A stretch of 64,000 bases of DNA from Adiantum capillus-veneris. Its lineage: Eukaryota; Streptophyta; Polypodiopsida; Polypodiales; Pteridaceae. Of the stretch, positions 33,413 through 48,787 are shown piece after piece. The notes under the pieces were generated by a model. That model was not told where the DNA came from. It saw only the letters and a list, made by a program, of their open reading frames with translations, and did not search any database. A program made the position numbers and the translations under genes. How positions within the stretch are numbered: the stretch's first letter is position 1; each line of letters opens with the position of its first letter. Location: assembly GCA_014529385.2 (NCBI GenBank), contig CM043962.1, positions 39,909,098 to 39,973,097 of the forward strand, written 5' to 3'.

Positions 33413-36400
33413 AGCGGGATTGCAGTGGTACAGAAAGAAAAAGGGTCTTGCCTGATCCAAAAATAGGTGAAACTTTCTCAATAAACTCCTTGGTAACAAG
33501 GAATGGATCAGTATGTTTTACAAAACTTGAAGATTTGAAGAGATATGAGAGGCATTATGTGCATAATGTACAAATAGGCATGAAAAAGAGTGGGTTGCTA
33601 AAGCCTACTGAAAATGTTTTGGGTTTGTGTGAACAAGTTTCTTTTGTAGATACTATGGGTGAGCTTGATGCTATAATGAGGTCTAGTTTGCATCTTGAAA
33701 ATGAAGTTGTGGAAGTTTGCTCTATGGAAATGTATCAAGTAATAGAAGCCTTTAAAGAAAGCCAAACAGTTGGCCCAGAAGTCCATGTTGAAACTAAATA
33801 CAAGAGTGTAGCAAAGAAGGTGAAACCAGTAGCTTCACCCTTACCACCCAACAACAGGGAAAAGATTGAACAGGCTTCTTTACAACCAAGTTTGCGGAAT
33901 CCTAAAAAGATCGGGCATACCTTCACAAAGGAGTCTTTTCAAGAGTTGCAGATTGGTTGCGAGGAGTTTCTAACACAGGAGGAGACAAAGTGCTTCAAAG
34001 AAATGCTTTCAAAGCATCGTAAGGCTTTTGCATTTGAGCCACATGAGATAGGATGTGTTGATCCTTATATTGTAGCTCCTATGGTAATTTTCACAATACC
34101 TCATGTGCCTTGGAATCTGCGGCCTATTCGGGTTCCAAAGGCTCATTTGCCAAAGTTAGTAGAGCTACTGAATGAGAAAATCAAAATGGGAATCTTGGAG
34201 CCTTCTTGTGCTCCATACTCAAACAGGTGGTTCACAATTCCAAAGAAGAATGGTTCTCTACGCTTCGTCCAAGATATGCAACCAGTGAACAAGGTGACAA
34301 TTAGAAATGTAGGAACAGGTCCAATTGTGGATGAATTTGCAAAGGCGTTTGCAGGGAGGGCAATCTACTCAATGGGGGATCTCTACTCAGGGTATGATCA
34401 ATTTCAGCTTGCAATCGAAAGCAGAGACTTGACAACCATGAGGACACCTTTGGGTTTGGTAAGGATGTATACCTTGCCACAGGGAGCAACCAACTCGGTT
34501 GCACATATGATGAAAGGGATGAATAAGGTCTTACGTGACTTTATTCCTCAAATCACAATGCCTTTCATTGATGATTTGCCTATCAAAGGATGTGAAGAAA
34601 GTGACAAAGATGAGACTTTGGATCTCAAGGGATGTCGCAGGTTTGTGGTAAATCACATAAATGATTGTGATAAAATTTTGTCTAGGCTGGAAGAAGTGAA
34701 TCTTACATTGTCAGGGAAAAAGTCTATATTTGGTGTCAAAGAAGTGCTCATTGTGGGGCACATGTGCGGGCCATATGGTAGGAAACCTTGTCCATCAAAG
34801 GTAGATGCCATCCAAAGAATGAAAGAAACATGCACTAGCATCACTGAGGTTAGAAGGTTTCTGGGAGCATGTGTCTTCTATGTTATTTGGATTCCACATT
34901 ATGCACATGTAGCTGATCCTCTTTATCAGCTGCTTAGAAAGAATCAAAAGTTTAAATGGACAGAAGCACATGTAAAATCCATGAAAAAGCTAAAGGAGTT
35001 ACTCCAGTCAGCAACGACTTTGAGAAAGGTAGACTATGAGTGTCAAAGGCCAGTGATTGTGACAGTAGATACCAGTCCTACAGGGATTGGATGGGCAATA
35101 GGGCAAGATGACAAAGAAGGACACAGGTATGTGGTAAGATTTGGAGCAAAGGTACTAAGTGCTCGCCAAAGAAACTATCCATAGATAAAGAGAGAGTTAT
35201 GGGGTATGGTTACAGCCTTGAAAAGTGGGAAAGAGTACCTAATTGGTGCATGTGTGGTTGTAGAAACAGATTGTCTACCACTTCTTGGGATGATTACAAG
35301 CTGCTCAACACAAGACATTGCTATGTTGCGGTGGATTGCCTACATTAAGTCCTTAAATCCCGAGTTTAAGCACATTGCAGGTAAACACAATATAGTGGCA
35401 GATATGCTATCAAGGGCAAGGTATGAAGATGAGTCACAAATGATTGATGAGGGAGATGATGTAGGCACAAAATTCTATTCTATCTCTCATGTCAAAGGTA
35501 ACAATGTCTGCATGACTAATTCACTTGAATTGTTCTTGAAAGATCTTTATGAAGGTGATTGGCTTTCTATTGGAAGGTACTTGAGTACTCTAACAAAACA
35601 GGATGATTGGTCTGAACAAGAATTCAAGAGGATACGCAGGAAAGCATATGGGTACTTTTTAAGGGATGGTTACTTGTGGAAGCATCCTAAACAAAAGGGT
35701 GCTACACCACAACGGGTTATATGTAAAAAAGAGACTCAAGTAAAGCTCATGCAAGAGTTTCATGAGAGTCTATGGGCTGGACACAGGGGTGTGTGGGCAA
35801 CCTTCTCCAAGTTGAAAGAAAAATACTGGTGGAAGGGTATGTATAAAGATGTATCTCACTTTGTAGAGTCATGTGTAACTTGTCAAATGTATTCAAATGT
35901 TCGACATCGTGATGGATTGCACCCTACATATCCACTAGCCATGCACTATAAATGGGTTGTGGATCTAGTCACGATGCCTTTAGGACTCTGGCAGATGAGA
36001 TACTTGGTTCTTTCACGAGAGGACCTAACTAACCAGGTTGAAGGAAGAGCATTAAGAGCTAAGACCACAGAAGCTGTGTGCAAATTCTTTCTTGATGAGG
36101 TGATTTGCCGTTATGGTTGTGTGGGAAAAATCACTGCAGATCGAGGTGAACTGGATGCCGAAGAAGCAAGGGAGTTCTTTTCTAGATTAGGGATTAAGCT
36201 TTCTCTTACTACAGCTTACAACCCTGAAGGCAATGGAAAGAGTGAAAGAGGGCATCCTCCTATCATCAAAGCTTTGGCCAAGGCTTGCGAAGGAAGAGTT
36301 GGTGAGTGGCCAAAATTGTTACCATATGCTTTATGGGCTGATCGTACAACACATAGCTCAGTAACTGGCTACATGCCTGCGGAGCTAATGCATGGTCAAA

Positions 36401-36939
36401 AGCCAGTGATGCCGATTGAGGACACAATTCCCACATGGAATGTACTACTTTGGCAAGAGGGGCTTAGTAGGGAAGATCTCCTTGCACTGCGTATAAGGCA
36501 GCTAGAGAGAAGACCTGGAGACATTGAAGCTGCAAAAGAACGACTCAAAAATGCAAGGTTGAAAAACAAGGACTATTTTGATAAGCGACATCGACTCAAG
36601 AGCAAAGCAATTGACAAAAGTGACTGGGTTTTAGTGTATGATAGTAGCCTTGATAACCAGCACACAGTCATGCGTAAGTTCTCAAAAAGATAGTTTGGAC
36701 CGTATGTTGTAAAGCATGTGCATGAAAATGCTACTTACAGCTTGTCTGAACTAGATGGTACAGAAGTAAAGATTCCCATTGCAGGAAAAAGGATTAAAAT
36801 GTTTAAGAGAAGAGGAGACAATGATCTAGAAGATATGGATGAGGAAGAAGAGAAAAACACAGGTGAAGATCAAAGTGAACATGAAGCTCTGGAATCATCC
36901 AGTGAAGAAGAAGACAAGGAAGATGTACAAGAGATCTAA
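33394..36939 (+). pseudogene. Ty3 pol: reverse transcriptase, RNase H, integrase, two stop codons
   Basis: One frame of 1182 codons broken only by TAG at 35182 and TAG at 36691, the latter where the family has Trp (TGG). The first part (33394-34100) is a linker. RT spans 34100-34920: NRWFTIPKKNGSLRF, YSMGDLYSGYDQFQLA, LPQGATNSVAHMM, MPFIDDLPIKG with the Asp pair. RNase H: VTVDTSPTGIGWAIG to IAGKHNIVADMLSRAR. Integrase: HESLWAGHRG and CVTCQM for zinc, then WVVDLVTMP, KITADRGELDAEE and YNPEGNGKSERGH for D, D, E. The tail is acidic (EEEEKNTGEDQSEHE). It is unusually well preserved, so insertion was recent compared with its neighbours. Confidence 0.88.
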
Positions 36940-36997
36940 TCTTACAAAGAGACAATGTGGCACATACCGGAGGATGTGCAAGTTTAGAGGGGGTGGA

Positions 36998-38100
36998 TGT
37001 CGTGCTGTGACACGTACATAGTGGGAACGCATGCTACAAGATCTATCTTGTATTTTTTTAGATACATAATTATATTTCCTATAGTGTACATATTCATATT
37101 TAAGTATAATAATAAGCCTTCTATCTCATCCTATTATTTTTCTCAAGGGTAACATATCCTTACTTTACCATCAGAAAATACTATGGGAAAAGCATCAATA
37201 GCTCCGCCTCTTTAACTTGGGGCAAAAAGCATTGATTCTTTATTTCTACTATTTCATTATCATCTCACACCCTAGCTAGATCCTATATTTAGGGTAAACT
37301 CCAATATATATATATTCTATGTATTTTTTATACTTTTCTTATATTTCTTTTTAAATAGCTACTAGGAGAGAATCAAATCCTAGTGGGACACTAGGTGGCA
37401 TGATTTCAAAGATACACTTATTTTAATGCATTATTGCAAGCATGATTACAAAACTTTGTCAAGGAGCAATGTCATGCTTTCATATGGCATGAGGTATCCT
37501 TTGGAATTAAATGAAAATCTAGGCTAAGGAGACCACATGAAGACTTTTTCTGCCATAAATGGACCCTATTTTGATGAATTTTTTACACAAGGTTCCAATC
37601 CGAATTGGAAAACGATTTTAAAATGAAAATCGTAGCTAATGAGCTGAAGTTTTTGCCCATATTTTTACTTTTTTATTTGGAGCCACGGTTGAGGAGATAT
37701 GATCAAAATACTGGACCCCAGTCTGCCCACATCATGCAGGGACAGCTCATTTCCAACTTTTTCAATTCCTGTTCACACTGGCTCCTCTCTTCTTGTGTAA
37801 ACCCTTGGGGGTTCCCTTCACCTATAAAAGGGGACCTCTTCTTCCCTGGAAGGAACTCAAGCATTCAAGCCATTGATGAGAGGAATTCTCGAAGGAGTGA
37901 GTAGTAATGCCTAATTGTACTTAGCCATTAACATAAGCCCAAGCCTACACTTTCTCCTAGAGGGAGACTAGCCATTCTTGCAACAAACTAAACTTGGAAG
38001 ATCAACTCTAATCAAAGAAGGTCTTGCACTTGGTGTATCAATCAAAGTGGAATTATCCACTCTTCTTCTCTCTCTCCATCAATAATGGTGCCAAAGGGTT
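36998..38100 (+). repeat. 3' LTR of the fungal-looking Ty3 element (end uncertain)
   Basis: Begins TGTCGTGCTG right after the purine tract. Contains a TATA box (CCTATAAAAGGGG at about 37821) and a following C/T-rich transcribed-type segment. The right end is not proven. One option is GACA at 38638-38641, an inverted match to the TGTC start, which would give 1.64 kb. The other is near 38.1 kb. The short open frames inside are not genes. Confidence 0.6.
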
Positions 38101-41469
<3,369 letters not shown>

Positions 41470-41512
41470 TAGGGGGGAGACACAAACATTTACTGCTCTG
41501 CATGCAATTGTC

Positions 41513-44500
41513 ATGTTTGGGAGTGAAGAGATGATAGTGCCAATGGAGAGAACAAGCACTCACTTGGGAGAGGAGTTTTATGTTGTGGACGAATCACTTT
41601 CTACAAAGTTCGTGGTGCTAGTTGAGGATGACATAGTCTCAAATTTGAGTGGTGTGGTTGCTCGCTTGGTGGATGTTCCCTACATAGACCTTACTAGTTC
41701 AAGCAAGGAACAACTCTTTGGAGAGCAAGCATTGCAAAACTCTACCAAGGTAAGGAGTACAAATAGTATTTTATCATTTTTTACTGCAATGACAAAGCCC
41801 AACACCTTGACGAAGCTTCTTTCAAAGATAGTGGAAACTAAACAAGTGTCGAAATTACCAAAAGTGTACAATGGTAACATGGTGTTTGAGTTTCCACCGA
41901 CCTTAGGAAAGGTTCATCCAAGGATGCTATGGAACATAAGGAGGATCCATACCATTGGACAGTACCGCAAACCTCGAACATCACATTTCATGGAGTGTGT
42001 GGTAAAAGTCAATGTGCAAGTGCTCTAAAGTGTCTCAATGAAAGTTATCCCAAATCGATTAATTTTGGGAGAAACACAACCAATTGCAATGACAGTATGC
42101 TAAAATTACCTCGCATGGGTAAGTTTTGCGACAGACTTGGTGGCAAGCTTACTTGCCACTATTGCAATCAACCCTCCATTTGTTTGTGTACATGTGATTG
42201 CTTTGTATATTATGTCATGCCAAGGAATGAAAGCATGAGCAGTTTGTTGGTACATTAAGAAACTCACCAACATGACATGAGGGATGGGTCGTCGAAAGGG
42301 CTCACCGCCATTAAAACCAAAGAAATGCACACGCAAGAAAGGTACAAATATGTGTGGCAAAGGAAATTGTGACAACAACTTTGATGCAAGAGGGGGGGCT
42401 AGCCATGTACTTGGCGAGCAAGAATTTATAAATGCTGTTGAGACAATGGGTCCGTTAGTGGAGGACAATTGGTGAGGATGCTTACCAATATCTCTTGTTT
42501 GTGCATATTGTTTCAAAGTAATTTAACTCTTAAATACAAGTTTCAAAGGTCCATGGCTGCAACAAGAAATGGGCCAAAGCAGAGCTTTGGTGTGGACTCC
42601 TTGTTGCGGCTAAAAAGCGATTGCACATATGATTTTTTCCAGAGAAGCAGGTTTTCTAGGCAAGGAGCTGAAGGGGAGTGGTGCTTTGTGTTCAAAATAT
42701 CTACAGTTGGTCCTGCATTTGGATTGTATTTGGTTAATCGAATGTGAAAAAGTGGACCTGGAGATCTTCGACACGCTTAGGTGCAGTTTGATCACACTCA
42801 CCGATTGGCGGATTGGGTCACCGTGGCATGCCACGTTTATGATCCAAGGTTTGTTCTCTTAGGAACGTATTCCTGAATTTTGACATATCTTAAGAAACAA
42901 CCAACAACATGTTTACTAATGTGCATGTCTTATAATGTAGCATGCAAGATCTCCTCACTATTGTAACTTGTGAGATGAAAGAGGAAGACATGGAAGCACA
43001 ATTTCTTTTCTGGCAATGCATAAATGAAGTTATGGAGGGTGATAGATGTGAGAGAGCGGATTTCCATGGATTTATGGTGGATGAAGCTCAAGCCAACTAA
43101 TATGCAGTTTGCATTGTGTTCAATGGTGCTAAAGACAATGTTCTACATCACTGAGAGCGATCTTGCCTTTTTCATTGGAAACAAAGCATGGTGGCACACG
43201 CCACAAAGTACATTGTCTCTTCATCTCAACAAACTCACAAAGACATGCGAAAAGTGGCGTTTAGCACCCTCTAAAGAGGCAATTGTAGAGGAGTCTCGCC
43301 TCCTTTAACAATGGTGGCAAAATGGAAATTGCATGGATAAAAACATCCCTGCAATGGACTCTAGGTTGAGTTGGTGGGAGGTGTGTATTGCACATTGGGG
43401 GAGCATCATGACAGCAATAGAGAGAAGTGTTGATGGGGCAAACACTCCAAGAACCAAACTTGGCCAAGAGTAAGCATGGTAGCTGGCTAGCAGGCGAAGT
43501 TTTTTTAAAAAAAAACTCATTGTATGACTCATGTACTTCAGATGTGGCAAATGCAATACTCGAAAGCATGAGGCAATTTCTTACTCTCAAGGTAAACATA
43601 TTGGAAAGGGTCCTTCACTAGAGAGGCCCAAGAAAAGAGTTTCCTCTAGTCCAGCACAAGTGATAAGAGTAGTAAATGAGGCTACATCTGGAACACCCAT
43701 GTATAAGGCTCACACCCCTCTTGAAGGAGACAAGAAACCATTCGGCAAAAGCGAGGGCCATCAATTGTGATTGATGTTGAGGATGATTTGACACATAAAC
43801 TAGAGTACAACGCAAAAACACGTGACCACACAACACACGGAAGGCCAAGGAAGATCATTTTCACGGAAGATTCAGGGGTAGCAAATGGGAGTGAGAATTC
43901 CAAAGAGAAGATGAAGTTTTGTGTGTTGAAATGAAAGGTCAATGAAGCTATGTGGGCAATCAGAAGAACCCCTCTCGGCAGTCGTGTGGTATGCAGTGGC
44001 ATCCCCAGCGGTGGAAAAAGATGTGGACAAAATGCAGTGGCATGTAGTAAAGGGACTCTGCACCGTCCTTTGAGGGGTATAGAAAACATCCAAATGGGCT
44101 ACTCAGATAGTGGTTTTGGTTATGTACCAGACATGTTATTCATTGTTATGTGGTGGATCATAATATAGAACCAAGGCCAGCTCCTCCTTCAACAATTTGG
44201 CCAGTTGAACTAGGAACAAATCGCACCGATGAAGAAGTTGAGGTACTACTTGAAGGAGGATTTCAAGTGGAGACAGTTGGAAAAGATCAAGAGAGTGTAT
44301 CAACAATGTGAACTCCTCCTAGGGGTGGAGGTGATTCCTCTTCCAATACAACAAAAGCAAGTAGCAGTGGTTCAATACTAAGAAATGGCATAAGAGTCAA
44401 ATTTTGGACGTCCATTTCAGTGGAGGCAGCTAAGAAAATTGGTCTCACTCTTTGTTTAAAGGCTAAGGTGATTGAAGAGAAATGTATTGTAGACAAAGCA

Positions 44501-44776
44501 CATGAATTCTTCAAGGTTGAACATTACACAATAGACAAACATGTGGGGGTGTACGAGGTGCACATCAAGGATGAGCCCTACTGCATATGCCCTGATTTCA
44601 CTGACAGGGAGGCCAAGAAAAAATCTTATTTGGCTTGTAAGCACTTATACTTCGTTTTCTTGAGAGTTCTTGGATTGAGCCAAAATGAAAACATGTTCAT
44701 CCATCAACCCGTGCTAAGCAAAGTACATGTCTACAATGCTCCTAGCCGTGAACACACATATTCAAACTTAGAGTAA
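41513..44776 (+). pseudogene. MULE transposase with SWIM zinc finger, frameshifted
   Basis: Pieces in order: 41513-42028 (MFGSEEMIVPMERTSTHLGE), 41929-42258 (CTCDCFVYYVMPRNESM), 42469-42880 (EWCFVFKISTVGPAFGLYLV, then ACHVYDP), 42970-43310 (EMKEEDMEAQFLFWQCINEV, DFHGFMVDEAQAN), 43427-43770 (ANTPRTNLAESK-type, DVANAILESMRQFLTL, RVSSSPAQVIRVVNEA) and 44420-44776. The last carries the SWIM motif YCICPDF ... YLACKHLYFVF (C-x-C then C-x-H), used by MULE transposases for DNA or protein contact. Transposase would cut the element ends in the nucleus. At least five frameshifts or stops. DFHGFMVDEAQAN probably includes the second catalytic Asp. Confidence 0.72.
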
Positions 44777-44859
44777 AGCCCCATGATTGTACAATTTTGT
44801 CTCTCTTTTTGTTAGCATTAATCTTGTTGTAAATTGATTTAGGTGTATATTTCTCCTTG

Positions 44860-44972
<113 letters not shown>

Positions 44973-45303
44973 GTAACTGGGCTTCATGGAAATCTAAACA
45001 CTTAACAAAAAGGGAGAAACTCACTAAAAATTGTTAAGACATTTTGGAAATAAGACTTGTGAGTTTCCCAAGACGCTTTTTTACTTGATTGCCAAAGACA
45101 CTTGAAGAGTTACATGAATATGATGGAGATGAGAAACCGGTACTCCAAGCAACAAAATTAAGGAGAGGAAGCTTCTACCTGCCACCATCACAAAAAGAAA
45201 ACATGACAATGTTTGTGTTTTAAAAGTGGAAGACAAGTGTCAAAAAAACTTCCTACATGCTATAGATTTCACCTTAATGCAAGTGCTTAAGAGCAGACCT
45301 GAT

Positions 45304-45530
45304 TGTTGGAATTAGGGTTGCTGAGAGACGCACACAGCTTGGACAAGGTGAAGGAAGCTCAAGGCACACAATAGAGAGTGTGTTACTTAGTGTGCAATGG
45401 AAAGATAGATAGCCCTAGAGTGATGGGCGTATATACAATGCTCGGGGGAAAAAACCTCCTAAAGAGGGAAAAAATGCACCGGCGGTCCTAGTGTGTTCAC
45501 ACACATCACTACCACATGTATATGGTAACA
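45304..45530 (-). repeat. Copia 3' LTR
   Basis: 227 bp, TGTTGGAATTAGGG ... ATATGGTAACA on the plus strand. Close to 50185-50412. Confidence 0.92.
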
Positions 45531-45605
45531 AATCCCCCCTGGAGTGATGCGGTGAACAAGAGCTGGCACATGAGTAAAGGAAAGTGCCATGCCCTGAGGA
45601 CATGA

Positions 45606-46559
45606 TCAGTCCACAAAGGGGAGTAAGCCCAAAGATTTGTGGAAAGCTTCAAGCTTCTCACGAGACAATGCCTTTGTGAAAAGATCTGCAAGGTTGTCCT
45701 GTGTCGGCACATAAGCCAAGCTGATCTCTCGTGCTGAGAGCCTCTCCCTGACATAGTGGTAATGCACCTCAATGTGCTTTGTGCGAGCATGAAAAATTGG
45801 GTTCCTCGTAATTGCCAATGCGCTCTAACTGTCAGTGTAGATAGTGTTGGCAGTGTCCTGTCCAACACCCAAATCAGCCATAAGGCGTCTGAGCCATACA
45901 CACTCAACTGTAGCTGTCAAGACTGCCCTGTACTCAGCCTCACAACTCAAAGTGGCCACAGTAGGTTGCTTCTTGCTCAACCATGATATACATGTACTGC
46001 CAAGCATGAAACAAAACCACTTGTGGACACTCGCGTGTCAAAACAACCAGCCCAATCTGAGTCCGAAAAAGCATGTAAGTCTGGCGGCAATGATCCCCCC
46101 TTGGGATAAAACAAGCCAAGATGTAAAGTGCCACTAAGGTAGCGGAAAATCCTCTTAACAGCCTGCCAATGCTTAGACCCTGGGCTATGCATAAATCTAT
46201 TGACCTGTGAGACTGCAAACTGAATATCCGGCCTCGTGTTGCATACATAAATGAGGCATCCAATAGTAGTTTGGTAAAGAGTGACATCAGCAGGATCACC
46301 AACATCATGTAGACTCAACTTCAAACCTGTTTCTATGGGAGTGGCAATAGGTTTGCAATCCCCAAGTCCAAACTTACATAGCAATGTCTCTATGTAACTT
46401 TTCTGACACAAGGCAATACCACGATCACACTGCTTAAACTGTATACCCAAGTAATGATGCAACAGCCCCAAATCTTTCATCTTGAAAGTAGCATTCAAAT
46501 CAGCCTTAAATTCAGCAATATGTCTCTCATTTGGTCCAGTGATCAGCAAATCATCGACA
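45606..46559 (-). pseudogene. Copia RT second half and RNase H
   Basis: 46549-45977 reads LITGPNERHIAEFKADL ... FKMKDLGLLHHYLGIQ ... TRPDIQFAVSQVNRFMHS ... HAFSDSDWAGCFDTR, up to a stop or shift near 45977. RNase H continues as WLSKKQPTVATLSCEAEYRA, a stop at 45825, and then FHARTKHIEVHYHYVRERL, LADLFTKALSREKLEAFH, ending at 45606. The DD of YVDD is on this side of the solo LTR (near 46556). Confidence 0.88.
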
Positions 46560-46564
46560 TAAAG

Positions 46565-46649
46565 TGTAAGAAAATAAGACGTAGCTAAATAGATTTTTGA
46601 GTAGATTACTTAATGGAGAGAGATAGATTTCACACACAAGAGATTATAG

Positions 46650-46700
<51 letters not shown>

Positions 46701-47328
46701 CACGATATACATGGTTCACCCAATGTGGGCTACGTCCACGGGAAAGCAGCCACTCAATGGCTTTACTACTTCAAAACAAGAAGTAGTTTACAAAGGGATT
46801 ATACCCTTAATGGAGCTCCCGCCTTGCTTCACTCTCACCACCTCACACTCACCTTGTTGCATCAACTTCACACTATGAAATGTGTGTAGAAATGGCCTCC
46901 TTTTATAGGCCAAAAGGGCTGCCCTCTCTTATGAGAGACAGCCATGTGTAGCTGCCCTTGTGCGAATAAGTCCAAATCGGACCCTCCAATCCGCCCATGT
47001 GTGGCCGTCCTTGAGAAGACAAGTCCGCTTTTGAATTCGGCCACCGGCCACCGGCCATTGACTTCCGACCACCGGCCAACCGACCGGTTGTTTTCCAACC
47101 ACTTTCCGGTCGCCGTCCGGCCATAATATTTCGGCGAAAAAAAAAAGTCTCGGGGGCCTCCGCCCCCGAGGCCTCTAAAGTTGCCCCTGATTCTTGTCCG
47201 TGAAAATTTTGGTTTTCGGTGAGTGATTTTCCTTCACGCACGATGGCTTCTCCTCATAATGGGGGCCTTACAAATGTGCGCTTTTACCACAGAAAATTAC
47301 AAGGGTAAATCAGGCTCCATACTTAACA
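46565..47328. mobile_element. Solo LTR, 764 bp, TSD TAAAG
   Basis: TGTAAGAAAATAAGACGTAG ... CCATACTTAACA with a short terminal inverted repeat (TGTTAAG/TGTAAG type), flanked by TAAAG at 46560-46564 and 47329-47333. It holds a (GA)n run at about 46651-46696 and GGTTCACCCAATGTGGGC. No internal region, so recombination between two LTRs removed the body. Same family as 25411-26049. Confidence 0.92.
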
Positions 47329-47730
47329 TAAAGAACCACAATGAGAAGTACATCATCCTCACGCTTTACATACAATGTGCTTTCTGTTGGACTATTACGA
47401 AAGCCTCGTTTGACCAAATGAGTGTCAGCTTTCTCATACCAAGCACGAGGAGATTGCTTCAACCCATACAAAGCCTTCTTACATTTGCACACTTTGTCCT
47501 CTTGTCCTTTTATGACAAAACCGCAAGGCTGCGTTACATAAAGTTCCTCAAATATGTCACCATTCAAGAAAGCAGTAACAATGTCTGATTGATGTACATC
47601 CCAACCAAAATGAGCTGCCAATGCACATAGAAGACAAGTGGGAGTAAAAGTCTCTTCATAATCTATGCCTTTTTGCTGTGCATAACCCTTTGCAACAAGT
47701 TGACCTTATGGCGATCGATCTCACCATCCG
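47329..47730 (-). pseudogene. Copia RT, first half
   Basis: After the frameshift near 47700 RT continues at 47621-47330: HFGWDVHQSDIVTAFLNGDI, KALYGLKQSPRAWYEKAD, and LLIVVLYV, where the catalytic YVDD begins. The solo LTR interrupts exactly after YV. The other half is at 46559-45606. Confidence 0.88.
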
Positions 47731-48754
47731 GCTTGTGTTTCAACTTGTAAACCCACTTCGTACCAATGGCCTTTTTGCCAGGAGGCAAATCACATGACCT
47801 GTTTTTCCTCTCAGCAACACCATTTTGTTGAGGTGTATAAGGCACTATACATTGGTGTTTTATCCCACGACTAGCCAGAAATGCATTGAATTCATGAGAC
47901 ATATACTCCCCCCCTCGATCGGAACGGAGGGTGCCCATAGTACATTTCGAGACATTTTCAGCCATAGCCAAAAATTGTTTGAAGCACATAAAAACTTCGG
48001 ACTTCGCTTTAAGCGGAAATACCCATGCATGCCTGGAGTAATCATCAATGAAAGTCACGAAGTAAAGGTAATTGCCCAAGGACGGAGTTTGCATGGGCCC
48101 ACAAGCATCGCTATGCACAAGCTGCAACCTGCATGTGGCCCGAACTGAACCATCCTTTGGAAACTTAGAACGCTGCATCTTACCCAAAATACAGCCTTCA
48201 CAAACATGTTTGACAGGTGCTTCAAGAGGCGGCAAAGAAGCAACCATATCAGATTTTTGCAAACACAGCAAACTGGCAAAATTCAGATGACCAAAACGTG
48301 CATGCCAAAGTTTTGCATCTGAAATAGCCCTTGAATCTGCAACAGGATTTGCAAAATTTTGTCCACACTTGTCATACAAAGTAAGTTTATACAGCCCACG
48401 ACACAAAAGACCAAATGCAACAATTTCATCACCAAACCTGAGATCATGAACTGTACATCTGTCATCCACAAATTTGACTACAAGTCCAAGTCTAGCAAGT
48501 GCGGATACAGACAAGAGATTCTTCTTGATCCCAGGTACATAAAGTGCATCAACAAGTGTGAAGGAACTGCCATTTGTAGCACTAAGCACAATCTTTCCAA
48601 CTCCCTGAATCGGATAAGAGGCATTGTTGGCACAAGTGACTGAATTCCCATGAGGGACAGACTCGAGAGAGGTGAACAATTCATGATGAGAGGTAATGTG
48701 CTTTGTAGCACCACTGTAGAAATACCACACATGTGAATCTGTAGCAACTGACAA
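47663..48754 (-). pseudogene. Copia protease-integrase fused by deletion to RT start
   Basis: 363 open codons. Protease: HVWYFYSGATKHIT, where family members have D-S-G, so the catalytic Asp is replaced by Tyr. GAG-pre-integrase: LYKLTLYDKCGQ, LWHARFGHLNF, CEGCILGKMQR (HHCC zinc site). Core: HSDACGPMQTPSLGN, then RSDRGGEYMSHEF, then YTPQQNGVAERKNR. Directly after AERKNR comes CDLPPGKKAIGTKWVYKLKH, which is the start of RT, so the integrase C-terminus and linker are deleted (junction about 47795). A frameshift ends the ORF at KVNLLQRVMHSKKA. Confidence 0.88.
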
Positions 48755-48787
48755 GCATGCATCATGGACAACAGGATTGTAAGTGCA

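Larger units (their letters stand above)
32102..38100 (+). mobile_element. Ty3-like element of a fungal-looking family, nearly intact coding region
   Basis: Gag-protease frame 32102-33412, pol frame 33394-36939 with only two stops, polypurine tract 36986-36997 (AGAGGGGGTGGA), and a 3' LTR starting TGTCGTGCTGTGACACG at 36998. No 5' LTR or primer site is present upstream, so the 5' end is lost. The protein motifs (RSHWARATTETLVKVG, DLYSGYDQFQLAIESRDL, TADRGELDAEEAREFF) are ones I recall from a Ty3 group common in ascomycete and other fungal genomes. That is recall, not a search. The outer end of the 3' LTR is not certain. Confidence 0.8.

Noticed and set aside
44420-44776. FAR1/FRS transcription factor (domesticated MULE)
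   Set aside because: The SWIM finger is right, but the rest is broken by frameshifts, so a live FAR1-type gene is not supported.
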